From CBDUBS01 sp965365445 (GTDB lineage Bacteria; Bacteroidota; Rhodothermia; Rhodothermales; DASSAV01), in contig CBDUBS010000063.1 of the NCBI GenBank assembly GCA_965365445.1, positions 1-18,507 of the forward strand: 18,507 bases of DNA, given 5' to 3'. Of the stretch, positions 1 through 8,319 are shown in pieces. The notes beneath the pieces are model-generated. The model did not search any database. It had not been told where the DNA came from and saw only the letters and a list, made by a program, of their open reading frames with translations. Numbering within the stretch: position 1 is the stretch's first letter; each line of letters begins with the position of its first letter. The position numbers and the translations under genes are program-made.

Positions 1-1352
1 CCGGCGCCGGTGCGCGTAGCCGGCGGGTGGCCCCAGGCTCACTCGGGCGGGCCTCTGGCGCCGTGCCAGAACGATCATGCAGCGCATACGACCTGGGCCT
101 GGATCCTCGGAACCCTGGCCGCCCCCGCAACGTCACCGACGGAGCGGGCCGCCGGGAACACCTCCGGCTCCGCTTCCACCGCCTCGACCCCGACGAAAAA
201 GCCGTCGATCCCGAAGCGCCGATCCTGCTGGCGGCGCTCGATGAGGATACGAAAGCCGCCGGCTTCTATCGGGACCGGGTTTCGGGCGACGCCCTCCCGG
301 AACGGCTGCTGATGGAGGATAAAAGCTTCTCCGCCCCGGTCAGGGCCGACTCGGCGGACGTGCTGCTGTACACCCGCTCGGACTTCATCGAATTCCCCGA
401 CCTCTGGACGGCCGACACCGATTTCCGGAAGCCGAAGCGCATCAGCCGGGCCAATCCGCAGCAGGCGGACTACCGCTGGGGCGCGGCCGAGCTCGTCCGG
501 TGGTCCTCCCTGGACGGCGTTCCACTGGAAGGCATCCTGTACAAACCCGACGGTTTCGACCCGACCCGGAAGTACCCCATGATGGTGTATTTCTACGAAC
601 GCAACGCCGACTACCTGCACCGCCATTGGGCGCCGGAGCCGTACCGTTCCATCATCAACCCGTCGTTTTACGTCAGCCGGGGGTACCTCGTGTTCATCCC
701 GGACATTGTGTACAAAATCGGCTACCCCGGAGAGAGCGCCGTAAACAGCATCCTGCCGGGGGTTACCAGCCTTATCGAGCAGGGCTTCGTGGACCGGGAG
801 CGCATCGGGGTGCAGGGCCATAGCTGGGGCGGTTACCAGATTGCCTACCTCATTACCCGTACCGATCTGTTCGCCGCCGCCGAAGCCGGGGCCCCGGTTT
901 CGAACATGGTGAGCGCCTACGGCGGCATCCGGTGGGAGTCCGGTGTGAGCCGCATGTTCCAGTACGAGAAAACGCAGAGCCGCATCGGAGGCACCCTCTG
1001 GGAAACGCCCATGCGCTACATCGATAACTCGCCCATCTTCCGGGCCGACGCTGTGACAACGCCCCTGCTGATGATGCACAACGACCAGGATGGGGCCGTG
1101 CCGTGGTACCAGGGCATCGAGATGTACGTGGCTCTGCGGCGGCTCGGCAAACCCGTATGGCTGGTCAACTACAACGGCGAGCCGCACAACCTGACGAAGC
1201 ACGCCAACCGGGTGGATTGGGCCGTCCGGATGCAACAGTTCTTCGATCACTACCTGACGGGAGCGCCCGCTCCGCTCTGGATGACCGAGGGCGTACCCGC
1301 CCTCCGGAAAGGGCAAACCCTGGGTCTGGAGATACCGGCCGCCTCACCCTGA
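1..1352 (+). CDS. Prolyl-oligopeptidase family (S9) serine peptidase, C-terminal part (5' end outside window)
   Basis: The frame is open from the window edge to a TGA, so the gene is 5'-truncated; the GTG at 27 is not taken as a start. The visible part is the end of the beta-propeller followed by the alpha/beta-hydrolase domain. The nucleophile motif GHSWGGY has its Ser codon at 822-824. The acid is the second Asp of HNDQD (codon 1089-1091) and the His is in NGEPHN (codon 1185-1187), so the S9 triad is complete and correctly ordered. The family cleaves short peptides, and secreted members are common in Bacteroidota; export cannot be judged without the N-terminus. From about base 95 (YDLGLDPRN) the protein reads like the family, but the first 25-30 codons do not, which may mean an indel near the edge. 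It lies 135 bp upstream of the sigma gene and is probably not part of the glycan locus. Confidence 0.9.
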   Translation, partial: GAGARSRRVAPGSLGRASGAVPERSCSAYDLGLDPRNPGRPRNVTDGAGRREHLRLRFHRLDPDEKAVDPEAPILLAALDEDTKAAGFYRDRVSGDALPERLLMEDKSFSAPVRADSADVLLYTRSDFIEFPDLWTADTDFRKPKRISRANPQQADYRWGAAELVRWSSLDGVPLEGILYKPDGFDPTRKYPMMVYFYERNADYLHRHWAPEPYRSIINPSFYVSRGYLVFIPDIVYKIGYPGESAVNSILPGVTSLIEQGFVDRERIGVQGHSWGGYQIAYLITRTDLFAAAEAGAPVSNMVSAYGGIRWESGVSRMFQYEKTQSRIGGTLWETPMRYIDNSPIFRADAVTTPLLMMHNDQDGAVPWYQGIEMYVALRRLGKPVWLVNYNGEPHNLTKHANRVDWAVRMQQFFDHYLTGAPAPLWMTEGVPALRKGQTLGLEIPAASP

Positions 1353-1487
1353 ATCGGCACGGACGAACCGGAAGTGCGCCGCGTCATCCGGGGCCGCAAA
1401 AAAAAGTGGCGGACCCGTTGTGGGTTGGGAGCCCTATCGTCGTCTTATTAAACGTAGGGCTTCCCGACAGTGCTTTCCGGTCCTGAT

Positions 1488-2069
1488 ATGACCCTCCGAT
1501 CCGTCCCGCTTCCAAAACGAACCACTCCTCCATACGGCGACGCCGAATGGGTGAGCCGGGTGCAGCGGCGCGACGAGGAGGCCTTCGACCGGCTCGTGGA
1601 GGTGTACTACCCGCCGCTCGTGGCGTTTGCCCGGCAGCACCTCGGCGCCGCGGAGTCGGCCCGAAGCGTCGTGCAGGACGTGTTCCTGAAGATCTGGCGG
1701 CTGGGGGACCGCTGGCAGCCCCGCGGGTCGCTGAGGCCGTACCTGTACGGAGCCGTCCACCACCAGTGTATCGATCAGAAGAAGCAGGCCCGGTTCCGGT
1801 TCGTCCATGTGGAGGCCGATGCCGAGAGCCTGGTCATGCCCGGCGTAGGCCCCGAGGACGACCTGCGGTACCGGGAGATGCTGGGTGTCGTACAGCGCAC
1901 CGTAGCCCGTATGCCGGAGCGTCGGAGACTGGCTTTCGTCCTCTCCCGGAGCCAGGGCCTCTCCCACGCGGAGATTGCGGCCGTGCTCGGAATCGCGTCC
2001 GGCACCGTCGAGCGGCACATCGGGATGGCGCTGAAAACGCTGCGCGAACGGCTGGCGGCGTATCTATAA
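1488..2069 (+). CDS. ECF-type RNA polymerase sigma factor (sigma-70 family)
   Basis: 193 residues, the usual ECF size. Region 2 covers about residues 22-90 (EEAFDRLVEVYYPPL, then QDVFLKIW, then a region 2.4-like stretch ending in YLYGAVHHQC). Region 4 covers about 130-190, with the helix-turn-helix LSHAEIAAVLGIASGTVERH. No sigma 1.1 or sigma 3 domain is present. I chose the ATG at 1488 over an in-frame GTG at 1470; neither has a clear Shine-Dalgarno, which is normal for this lineage. It is followed after 32 bp by a FecR-like anti-sigma gene and then by susC, the standard arrangement in which an ECF factor is released by the anti-sigma when the TonB-dependent transporter senses substrate. By that rule it should activate the downstream susC promoter and probably the whole locus. 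The exact target promoter is not identifiable from this sequence alone. Confidence 0.93.
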   Translation: MTLRSVPLPKRTTPPYGDAEWVSRVQRRDEEAFDRLVEVYYPPLVAFARQHLGAAESARSVVQDVFLKIWRLGDRWQPRGSLRPYLYGAVHHQCIDQKKQARFRFVHVEADAESLVMPGVGPEDDLRYREMLGVVQRTVARMPERRRLAFVLSRSQGLSHAEIAAVLGIASGTVERHIGMALKTLRERLAAYL

Positions 2070-2101
2070 CCTTTCCGAATATGCCCCTGTAACCCGAACC
2101 T

Positions 2102-3193
2102 ATGTTACGCAACCGCCAAACCGACCGGCGCCTGTTTGCATTGATGGTGCGCTGCCTGAGCGGAGAGAGCTCCGAGCGGGAGGTGAGCCAGTTGCAGGCG
2201 CACCTTTCCGTGGATAACCGTACCGCCGATACGTTCGAGGCATTCAGTAAGGTATGGGCGGTTTCCGACGTGGCCCCCGCCACTGAGAATCCTGACGAAG
2301 CCATAGAGCGCCTCCGCGAGCTGCGAAGCACCGGGTGCGGAGCTTCCATCCATACGCTCCCTCGCCGGGCCGACCGCCGGGCCATACGCACGACTTCGCG
2401 AGGCGGCGCCCGCTACGCGCTTCGGGTGGCGAGTGTTCTCGCGGCCGTTGTCGCCCTCGCGGTGGCCGTGCCGTACTTGTTTCGTTCTCCGGCCCCCGAA
2501 ACGCCGGCGCCTGTCCAGAACGTATTCGCCACGGCTCGCGGCCAGCGCGCCGTCGTTCAGCTTACCGACGGAACCCGCGTGCAGTTGAACGTCAACAGCC
2601 GCCTAACGGTACCGGAAACGTTTGCCGAAAACCGGCGCGAGGTGTACCTCGAAGGCCAGGCGTACTTTGAAGTCGCTACGGACTCCGCCCGGCCTTTCAT
2701 CGCCCACACGCGGAATGCGGCCGTCCGGGTGCTCGGCACCACGTTCGACGTTCGGGCCTACCCGGACGAATCGGGGGTGGAGGTCGTGGTAGCCGAAGGT
2801 AAGGTGCTTTTCGGCGGCTTGCCCGATAGCTCCCGTCTGTCGCAGGCCGTGCGCGACAGTGTGCTGCTCGAAAAAGGGCAGGGCGGGCGGCTCACGGCGG
2901 GAGGTAAAATCGTACATACCCGCAGCGCCGATCTGAGGCGGCTGACCGCGTGGACGCACGGCCGCCTGATCTTCCGCGACGCGCCCTTCGAGGTAGTTTC
3001 CCGCGAGCTGGAGCGGTGGTACGATCTCGACATCCGGCTCGACGCGCCGCCGCGATCCGTCAATCTGCTGCTCAACGCTTCATTCGGGGAAGAACCCCTT
3101 TCCGAAATTCTGAACGCCGTCTCCATCGCGTTGAATCTGGAGTACGAACGCACCCGAAGGGAAATCGTGTTCAGGCCGGTAGCCCGCCGATAA
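2102..3193 (+). CDS. FecR-like anti-sigma factor, single-pass inner-membrane protein
   Basis: 363 residues. The N-terminal ~100 residues are cytoplasmic and charged and should bind the sigma factor. One hydrophobic segment at about residues 106-127 (start YALRVASVLAAVV) crosses the inner membrane. The periplasmic part holds the FecR domain (about 140-240; LTDGTRVQLNVNSRL, then YLEGQAYFEV, then VRVLGTTFDVRAY) and a C-terminal STN-like/DUF4974-type domain (about 285-360; FEVVSRELERWYDLDIRL, then FGEEPLSEILNAVS). In the known Fec-type mechanism the C-terminal domain contacts the STN domain of the partner TonB-dependent receptor and regulates sigma release, often after proteolysis. The neighbour downstream does carry an STN domain, so the three genes make a complete circuit. 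It is probably co-transcribed with the sigma gene (32 bp gap). The stop is 38 bp before the susC ATG. Confidence 0.94.
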   Translation: MLRNRQTDRRLFALMVRCLSGESSEREVSQLQAHLSVDNRTADTFEAFSKVWAVSDVAPATENPDEAIERLRELRSTGCGASIHTLPRRADRRAIRTTSRGGARYALRVASVLAAVVALAVAVPYLFRSPAPETPAPVQNVFATARGQRAVVQLTDGTRVQLNVNSRLTVPETFAENRREVYLEGQAYFEVATDSARPFIAHTRNAAVRVLGTTFDVRAYPDESGVEVVVAEGKVLFGGLPDSSRLSQAVRDSVLLEKGQGGRLTAGGKIVHTRSADLRRLTAWTHGRLIFRDAPFEVVSRELERWYDLDIRLDAPPRSVNLLLNASFGEEPLSEILNAVSIALNLEYERTRREIVFRPVARR

Positions 3194-3231
3194 CGTCCGC
3201 GTATCTTTTATCCATCAAACGGCACGTGTCC

Positions 3232-6200
3232 ATGAAATCTATGTTATCGATCACGACGCCTTACCCGCTCAGGAAATGGCTCGGCCTTTCGGCCCTGCTC
3301 CTGGCAGGCTGGCTTCTTCTTTCCCCGACTGCGGAGGCCCAGGAGCAGCACGCCGGCCGGGCGAACACGCCTCCGGGCGCCCTGAAGGCCATCGAGGTGA
3401 ACCTGGTCAAACTCCAGCGCCCCATCACCCTCCGCTTTGAAGCCGCGACCGTACGAGAAGCGCTGGACGCAGTAGCCGCCGAAGCGGATCTGCATGTAGT
3501 GCGCGGAAACCAGGAAGTGCTGAGTAGCCGCCGGGTAACGCTGGACTTCAGGGAAACGACCGTTTTGGAAGCGCTTCATACAATAACCGAGGGAACGGGC
3601 CTCCGGCTCATGATTAGCCCGAACGGCTATCTGATCCTGAGCGACCGGCCGACGATGGGCGCCCCGACGCATCTGACCGAGTCTCCGGCTCCACCGGCCC
3701 CCGTTGTAGGCACCCTCACGGGGCGCGTCATCGATGGAGCAAGCGGCGACCCCCTCCCCGGTGTTAACGTCGTCATCGACGGCACCACACGCGGCGCCTC
3801 GACCGACATCGACGGGCGGTATACCATCCCCGACGTGGAACCGGGCGCCTACAGCCTTACCGCCTCCTTCATCGGGTATGGACAGGAACGGCAGGAAGGG
3901 GTGGTCGTGCAGTCCGGCAAGGCTACCGTTGTGGACTTCGCCCTGGAACCCGAAGAACTCGGCCTCGACGAGGTCGTGGTGGTAGGCTACGGCACGCAGC
4001 AGCGCCGTGATCTGACCGGAGCGGTTTCCTCCGTGAGCGCCGAGGACATACAACGGCTTCCGGTAACCTCCGTCGATCAGGCCCTTCAGGGGCAGGCCGC
4101 CGGCGTACAGGTAACCCAGACCTCCGGTGAACCCGGCGGCGCCGTCCGCATCCGTATCCGGGGTGGCACGTCCATCAACGCCGGAAACAACCCCCTGTAC
4201 GTCATCGACGGCGTGCCCATCGGCGGCGGGGGAAATCTGGATACCGGTGCGCAGAGCTACCGCGACGCTTCGGATATGAACGCACTGGCCACGCTCAACC
4301 CGCGCGACATCGAATCTATCGAAGTGCTAAAGGACGCTTCCGCTACGGCCATATATGGAGCCCGAGGAGCAAACGGCGTCATTATCGTAACCACCAAGCG
4401 AGGGCGGCCGGGCGGTGCACAGATCAACTTTGACGCCTATACCGGTGTGCAACAGGTTATCGATACCTACGATATGATGAATGCCGGGGAGTATATGGAG
4501 ATGGTCAACGCCGTCGAGGCGGCGGGGGGTAAACCGGCCGTTTACTCACAGGCCGAGATAACCGCCGCCGGGGAGGGTACGGACTGGCAGGACGCCATTT
4601 ATCGTTCGGCGCCCATGCAAAACTACCAGCTTTCCGCTTCGGGCGGCAACGAGAACATCCGCTATTCGGTACAGGGCAGTTACCTGGACCAGCAGGGCAT
4701 CGTCGTCGAGTCGGATCTGCAGCGGTACGCCCTCCGCCTTAACCTGGACGCTACGCCTAACACCCGTCTCCGGTTCGGCAACAACTTCACCATGACCTAT
4801 ACGGAATCGAGCCGGGTCAATACAAGCGGCCGCCGGAACAACAACGGCTCCAGCGTTATTGCCGGGGCCATGCAAATGCCGGCGCTGTTGCCGGTTTATC
4901 GATCCGACGGTTCGTTCTCGCAGGTGGCTGATATCGGGCTGGCGCTGGATATCGACCATCCGATGGCCAACGCAGCGTCGCCGCATATGGCTCGCTCGCT
5001 CCGGGCGCTGGGTAACCTGTTTACCGAGTACGATATCATACCGCGCCTCCGCGCCCGGGTTAGCCTGGGGTTCGATCTGCTGGACCTGAAGGAGAACGTG
5101 TACTACCTCCGAAGCACTATCATGGGGCAGTCATCGAACGGCCTGGGTCGTATCGGCGCATCGCAGGGACGGACGTGGCTCAACGAGAACACGCTCACCT
5201 ATTCCGATCAGGAAGGAGCCAACCGGTATACCATCCTGGCAGGTTTCACCATGCAGAAGTCGTACAACGAGAGCGTGCTCGCCTCTGCCGGCGGTTTCGT
5301 CAACGACATCCTTTCCTACAACAACCTGGGCTCCGCCTCGCTGGCGCAGTTTCCCTCCTCCGGCGCTTCGTCCTGGGGCCTGGCCTCCTGGATCGGCCGC
5401 GTCAACTACACGCTGGCCGACAGGTACCTGCTTACCGTAACAGGTCGTTACGACGGCTCCTCCCGGTTCGGCGAGAACAACCGCTGGGCGTTCTTTCCCT
5501 CGGCCGCCCTCGGCTGGCTGCTTTCCGAGGAGCCGTTCGCTCAGAACCTGCCGGTGCTGAACGCGCTCAAGTTGAGGGCTTCTTACGGCGTCACCGGCAA
5601 TCAGGAAATAGGCCTGTACCGGTCGCTCGCCCGTCTCGGGACAGGGTCCTACGTGTTCGGCGGAAATGTCGTTACGGGCTTCCGCCCGGTAAGCGTGCCG
5701 AACCCGGATCTGCGTTGGGAAAAGACCGCGCAACTCGATATCGGTTTCGATCTGGGCCTGCTCGACAACCGGATCACCCTCATCGGGGATTATTACAACA
5801 AGAAAACGACCGATCTGTTGCTCGAGGTGCCGCTGCCTTCTGAAACGGGGTTCGCTTCGGCGCTGCAAAACATCGGGGCCGTGCGCAACCGCGGTGTAGA
5901 ACTCACGCTCAATTCCATCAACGTAACCGGCGCCTTCAACTGGACGACCGACGTTAACTTTTCGGCCAACCGGAACGAGGTGCTGGACCTGGGAGAAATC
6001 ACTGAGTTTTTCGCTTCGGCAACAACCGACGGCATCAATTCGACGCAGATCGTGCGGGTAGGCGAGCCCATCGGAACGATCTATGGCAACGTGGTCGAAG
6101 GGATGTTCCAGACGCCGGAAGAAGTAGCCGTCTCCGCTCAGAAAAATGCCAGGCCGGGTACGTGGCGCTTCCGGGATGTGGACGGCAACGGCACGTTCAA

Positions 6201-6741
6201 TGAAGCAGCGGATCGGACCATCCTGGGCTATGCCGAACCCGATTTCACGCTCGGCCTCACCAACCGGCTGCGTTACGGCGGCGCCGAACTGAGCTTTTTC
6301 ATTCAGGGGGTATTCGGCAACGAAATCGTCAACATGAACAAGACCCGGTTCCTGGGTCTGGAAGGCAAAGGCGCCGGCAACAAGTTTGCCGAAAGCCTCA
6401 ATTACTGGCGCCCGGACAATCCGAACACGATGGTGCAAACGCCGGGAGCGGGTACCGGTTACGTGTTTACCATCAACAATCTGCATGTGGAAGACGGTAC
6501 GTACGTCCGCCTGCGAGACGTGACCCTGGCTTACAACGTGCCGCAATCGCTGATTCGACGCCTCAGCGCTCGCACCCTCCGGCTATACATCAGCGGCCAG
6601 AATTTGCTGACCCTTACGGGGTATGACGGCCTCGACCCCGAGGTAGGTTTCTGGGGAGACAACAACCTTACGCCGGGCTTGGACTTCGGAGGCTACCCGC
6701 CATCGCGGTCGTACACACTCGGCGTGAGCCTGGGCTTCTAA
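3232..6741 (+). CDS. SusC/RagA-like TonB-dependent outer-membrane transporter with N-terminal STN signalling domain
   Basis: 1169 residues. The frame is open back to 2950 inside fecR, but the ATG at 3232 is preferred because it opens a clear signal peptide (basic start, LGLSALLLAGWLLL, cleavage after AEA near residue 36). Domain order: STN (about 63-137), carboxypeptidase-regulatory-like beta-sandwich (about 160-240; GRVIDGASGDPLPGVNV, then GRYTIPDVEPGAYSL), the SusC TonB-box-like motif DEVVVVGYGTQ (from about 246), plug (about 256-370; IRIRGGTSINAGNNPLYVIDG), then the 22-strand barrel to a terminal aromatic residue (GVSLGF). With SusD it forms the lidded importer that moves large oligosaccharides into the periplasm using TonB energy. 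The STN domain and the upstream sigma/FecR pair show that it also signals substrate presence. The substrate cannot be read from the sequence; the neighbouring sulfatases and GH97 suggest a sulfated glycan. Confidence 0.97.
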   Translation: MKSMLSITTPYPLRKWLGLSALLLAGWLLLSPTAEAQEQHAGRANTPPGALKAIEVNLVKLQRPITLRFEAATVREALDAVAAEADLHVVRGNQEVLSSRRVTLDFRETTVLEALHTITEGTGLRLMISPNGYLILSDRPTMGAPTHLTESPAPPAPVVGTLTGRVIDGASGDPLPGVNVVIDGTTRGASTDIDGRYTIPDVEPGAYSLTASFIGYGQERQEGVVVQSGKATVVDFALEPEELGLDEVVVVGYGTQQRRDLTGAVSSVSAEDIQRLPVTSVDQALQGQAAGVQVTQTSGEPGGAVRIRIRGGTSINAGNNPLYVIDGVPIGGGGNLDTGAQSYRDASDMNALATLNPRDIESIEVLKDASATAIYGARGANGVIIVTTKRGRPGGAQINFDAYTGVQQVIDTYDMMNAGEYMEMVNAVEAAGGKPAVYSQAEITAAGEGTDWQDAIYRSAPMQNYQLSASGGNENIRYSVQGSYLDQQGIVVESDLQRYALRLNLDATPNTRLRFGNNFTMTYTESSRVNTSGRRNNNGSSVIAGAMQMPALLPVYRSDGSFSQVADIGLALDIDHPMANAASPHMARSLRALGNLFTEYDIIPRLRARVSLGFDLLDLKENVYYLRSTIMGQSSNGLGRIGASQGRTWLNENTLTYSDQEGANRYTILAGFTMQKSYNESVLASAGGFVNDILSYNNLGSASLAQFPSSGASSWGLASWIGRVNYTLADRYLLTVTGRYDGSSRFGENNRWAFFPSAALGWLLSEEPFAQNLPVLNALKLRASYGVTGNQEIGLYRSLARLGTGSYVFGGNVVTGFRPVSVPNPDLRWEKTAQLDIGFDLGLLDNRITLIGDYYNKKTTDLLLEVPLPSETGFASALQNIGAVRNRGVELTLNSINVTGAFNWTTDVNFSANRNEVLDLGEITEFFASATTDGINSTQIVRVGEPIGTIYGNVVEGMFQTPEEVAVSAQKNARPGTWRFRDVDGNGTFNEAADRTILGYAEPDFTLGLTNRLRYGGAELSFFIQGVFGNEIVNMNKTRFLGLEGKGAGNKFAESLNYWRPDNPNTMVQTPGAGTGYVFTINNLHVEDGTYVRLRDVTLAYNVPQSLIRRLSARTLRLYISGQNLLTLTGYDGLDPEVGFWGDNNLTPGLDFGGYPPSRSYTLGVSLGF

Positions 6742-6761
6742 ACCACAACTTTTTTCACTTC

Positions 6762-6779
6762 TAACGGAATCTGCCGTTA
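6762..6779 (+). promoter_or_regulatory. Small inverted repeat abutting the susD start codon
   Basis: TAACGG at 6762-6767 and CCGTTA at 6774-6779 pair perfectly around a six-base loop. The last A is the A of the susD ATG, so folding in mRNA would put the initiation codon at the foot of a stem. It could tune SusD translation or mark an mRNA end between susC and susD. Only six base pairs, so chance is possible. Confidence 0.35.
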
Positions 6780-8245
6780 TGTCTTTACACAACCGCTTTC
6801 AAGCCGGTTTGCTGCTCCTGGCTTTCGCATTCGTCGGCTGTGACGGGCTGCTGGAGGAAACGCCGGAAGCCTTCATTTCCCCCACCAACTTTTATACCTC
6901 GCCTGCCGATGCGGTAGCCGCCGTCAACTCGGTTTACGACCAGATAGGCAGCGGTATCAATTCGAGTATGTGGTTTCAGGGGCAACTCACCCGTGACGCC
7001 TCCACCCCCGACCATGCGTTGTTCGACGCTCAGGGGTTCCCATGGTACCGTTGGTCCTCGGGCATACCTTACTTCTGGAATATGTGGCAGGAGCCGTTTC
7101 GTGCCATTGCTTCCGCCAACGCCGTCCTGGGCCGGGTTCCGGCCATCCAGATGGACGAAACCCTGAAGAAGCGCGTCCTCGGTGAAGCACGGTTCCTTCG
7201 AGCCTATTCGTACTTCGACCTGGTGCGCAATTTCGGGGGTGTGCCGATCTTCACCGAAGAGGTAACGACCCTGGAAAACCTTGAACGACCCAGGTCATCG
7301 GTGGCTGAGGTATATGACGTAATCGTGAAGGATTTGCAGGAAGCCGAAGCCGCATTACCGGCCTCCTATCCATCGAGCGATATGGGCCGTGCTACCCGAG
7401 GTGCTGCGAAAGCCTACCTCGCCAAAGTGTACGCTACCATGGCCGGCGAGCCGCTTCGTGACGCCTCGAAATGGTCACTCGCGGCGGCCAAAGCCAAAGA
7501 GGTGATCGACGGCGGCACGTATGATCTACTCCCCAGCTTCGCCTCTGTGTTCACCTTACAGAACGAGAACAGCAAGGAAAGCATCTTCGAGTTACAGTTC
7601 AAAGGGGGGCTGGGCCCGCCATATGTTGGGGAAGGGTTCAACGCCCGTCCGTCCGGTCCGGGCGGCACCGGCAAGCTGGGTTCCTACTTCGGATGGCTCG
7701 AGGTGCGGACTGATTTAATTCAGAGCTTCGAACCGGGCGACAAACGGGCTGAGATGATCGTAAATCAGTTCAAGAAAACCAATGGTGAAGTGATTCCGTT
7801 CAACCTGGGCAAGTACTTCTCCATAAAGCACATCACGCAGGAACAGGCCGCCGCCGTATACGCCACGAACGATGCAGAAAAGAACTACGCCATGTTCCGC
7901 TTTGCCGATCTGTTGCTGTTGTACGCCGAAGCCCTGAACGAGGCCGGCGGCCCAACGGCCGAAGCGTATACGGCCATCAACCGGGTGCGGGCTCGCGCCG
8001 GCCTTCCGGCGCTTTCCGGCCTGACGAAAGAGCAATTCAGGCAGGCCGTCCGGGATGAGCGCAGGCACGAGTTGTACAACGAGGGGCACCGCCTGTATGA
8101 TCTCCGGCGGTGGGGCCTTGCCCTATCCTCCATGCGGGCCCTGAACGACCCGAATTTCGACGTACAGGACCACGAAACCGTGTTCCCGCTGCCGCAACGG
8201 GCCCTGGACTCTAACGAGCTGCTCGAACAGAATCCGGGCTACTGA
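6779..8245 (+). CDS. SusD/RagB-like glycan-binding outer-membrane lipoprotein
   Basis: 488 residues, the usual SusD length. The signal peptide ends in a lipobox (FVGC, lipidated Cys21), followed directly by Asp; an acidic residue after the Cys is typical of the Bacteroidota surface-export signal. The mature start has the SusD pattern (LLEETPEAFISPTNFY). Other SusD hallmarks are LGEARFLRAYSYFDLVRNFGG (about 138-158, given here across its helical TPR-like core), VRARAGLPAL, RDERRHELYNEGHRLYDL and a C-terminal FPLPQRALDSN...NPGY. SusD caps the SusC barrel from the outside and binds the glycan before import. It starts 37 bp after the susC stop and is surely in the same operon. Which sugar it binds cannot be told, since the binding-loop aromatics vary between homologues. 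Confidence 0.97.
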   Translation: MSLHNRFQAGLLLLAFAFVGCDGLLEETPEAFISPTNFYTSPADAVAAVNSVYDQIGSGINSSMWFQGQLTRDASTPDHALFDAQGFPWYRWSSGIPYFWNMWQEPFRAIASANAVLGRVPAIQMDETLKKRVLGEARFLRAYSYFDLVRNFGGVPIFTEEVTTLENLERPRSSVAEVYDVIVKDLQEAEAALPASYPSSDMGRATRGAAKAYLAKVYATMAGEPLRDASKWSLAAAKAKEVIDGGTYDLLPSFASVFTLQNENSKESIFELQFKGGLGPPYVGEGFNARPSGPGGTGKLGSYFGWLEVRTDLIQSFEPGDKRAEMIVNQFKKTNGEVIPFNLGKYFSIKHITQEQAAAVYATNDAEKNYAMFRFADLLLLYAEALNEAGGPTAEAYTAINRVRARAGLPALSGLTKEQFRQAVRDERRHELYNEGHRLYDLRRWGLALSSMRALNDPNFDVQDHETVFPLPQRALDSNELLEQNPGY

Positions 8246-8265
8246 CGCCGGTCAGTTTATTGCGC

Positions 8266-8291
8266 TCCGGCACGTTGAACGACGTGCCGGA
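8266..8291 (+). terminator. Hairpin between susD and the first sulfatase gene (possible partial terminator or mRNA 3'-end stabiliser)
   Basis: A perfect 10-bp stem: TCCGGCACGT at 8266-8275 and ACGTGCCGGA at 8282-8291, with loop TGAACG. It starts 20 bp after the susD stop and ends 28 bp before the sulfatase ATG. No U-tract follows, so it is not a classical intrinsic terminator; it may stabilise the susCD message or reduce read-through so that binding proteins outnumber enzymes. This also argues against the longer sulfatase frame that starts at 8260. Confidence 0.5.
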
Positions 8292-8319
8292 CCGCGCTCT
8301 GCTTGCACCGATACCTCTC

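Noticed and set aside
1390..1410. A-run flanked by CCGC and GCGG upstream of the sigma gene, considered as a hairpin or promoter
   Set aside because: The complementary arms are only four bases, and no TTG-N20-TAnnTTTG pair is found in this gap.
3202..3209. TATCTTTT before susC, considered as a promoter -7 element
   Set aside because: It matches TAnnTTTG except for the last base, but no -33 TTG occurs at about 20 bp upstream; an ECF promoter would have a different, unknown consensus.
2950..3231. Longer susC start (GTG at 2950) inside fecR
   Set aside because: The extra 94 residues are arginine-rich shadow of fecR, and the ATG at 3232 directly opens a clear signal peptide.
5131..6546. 471-codon minus-strand frame inside susC
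   Set aside because: It lies wholly inside the SusC barrel; long antisense frames are expected at this GC content and it has no domain features.
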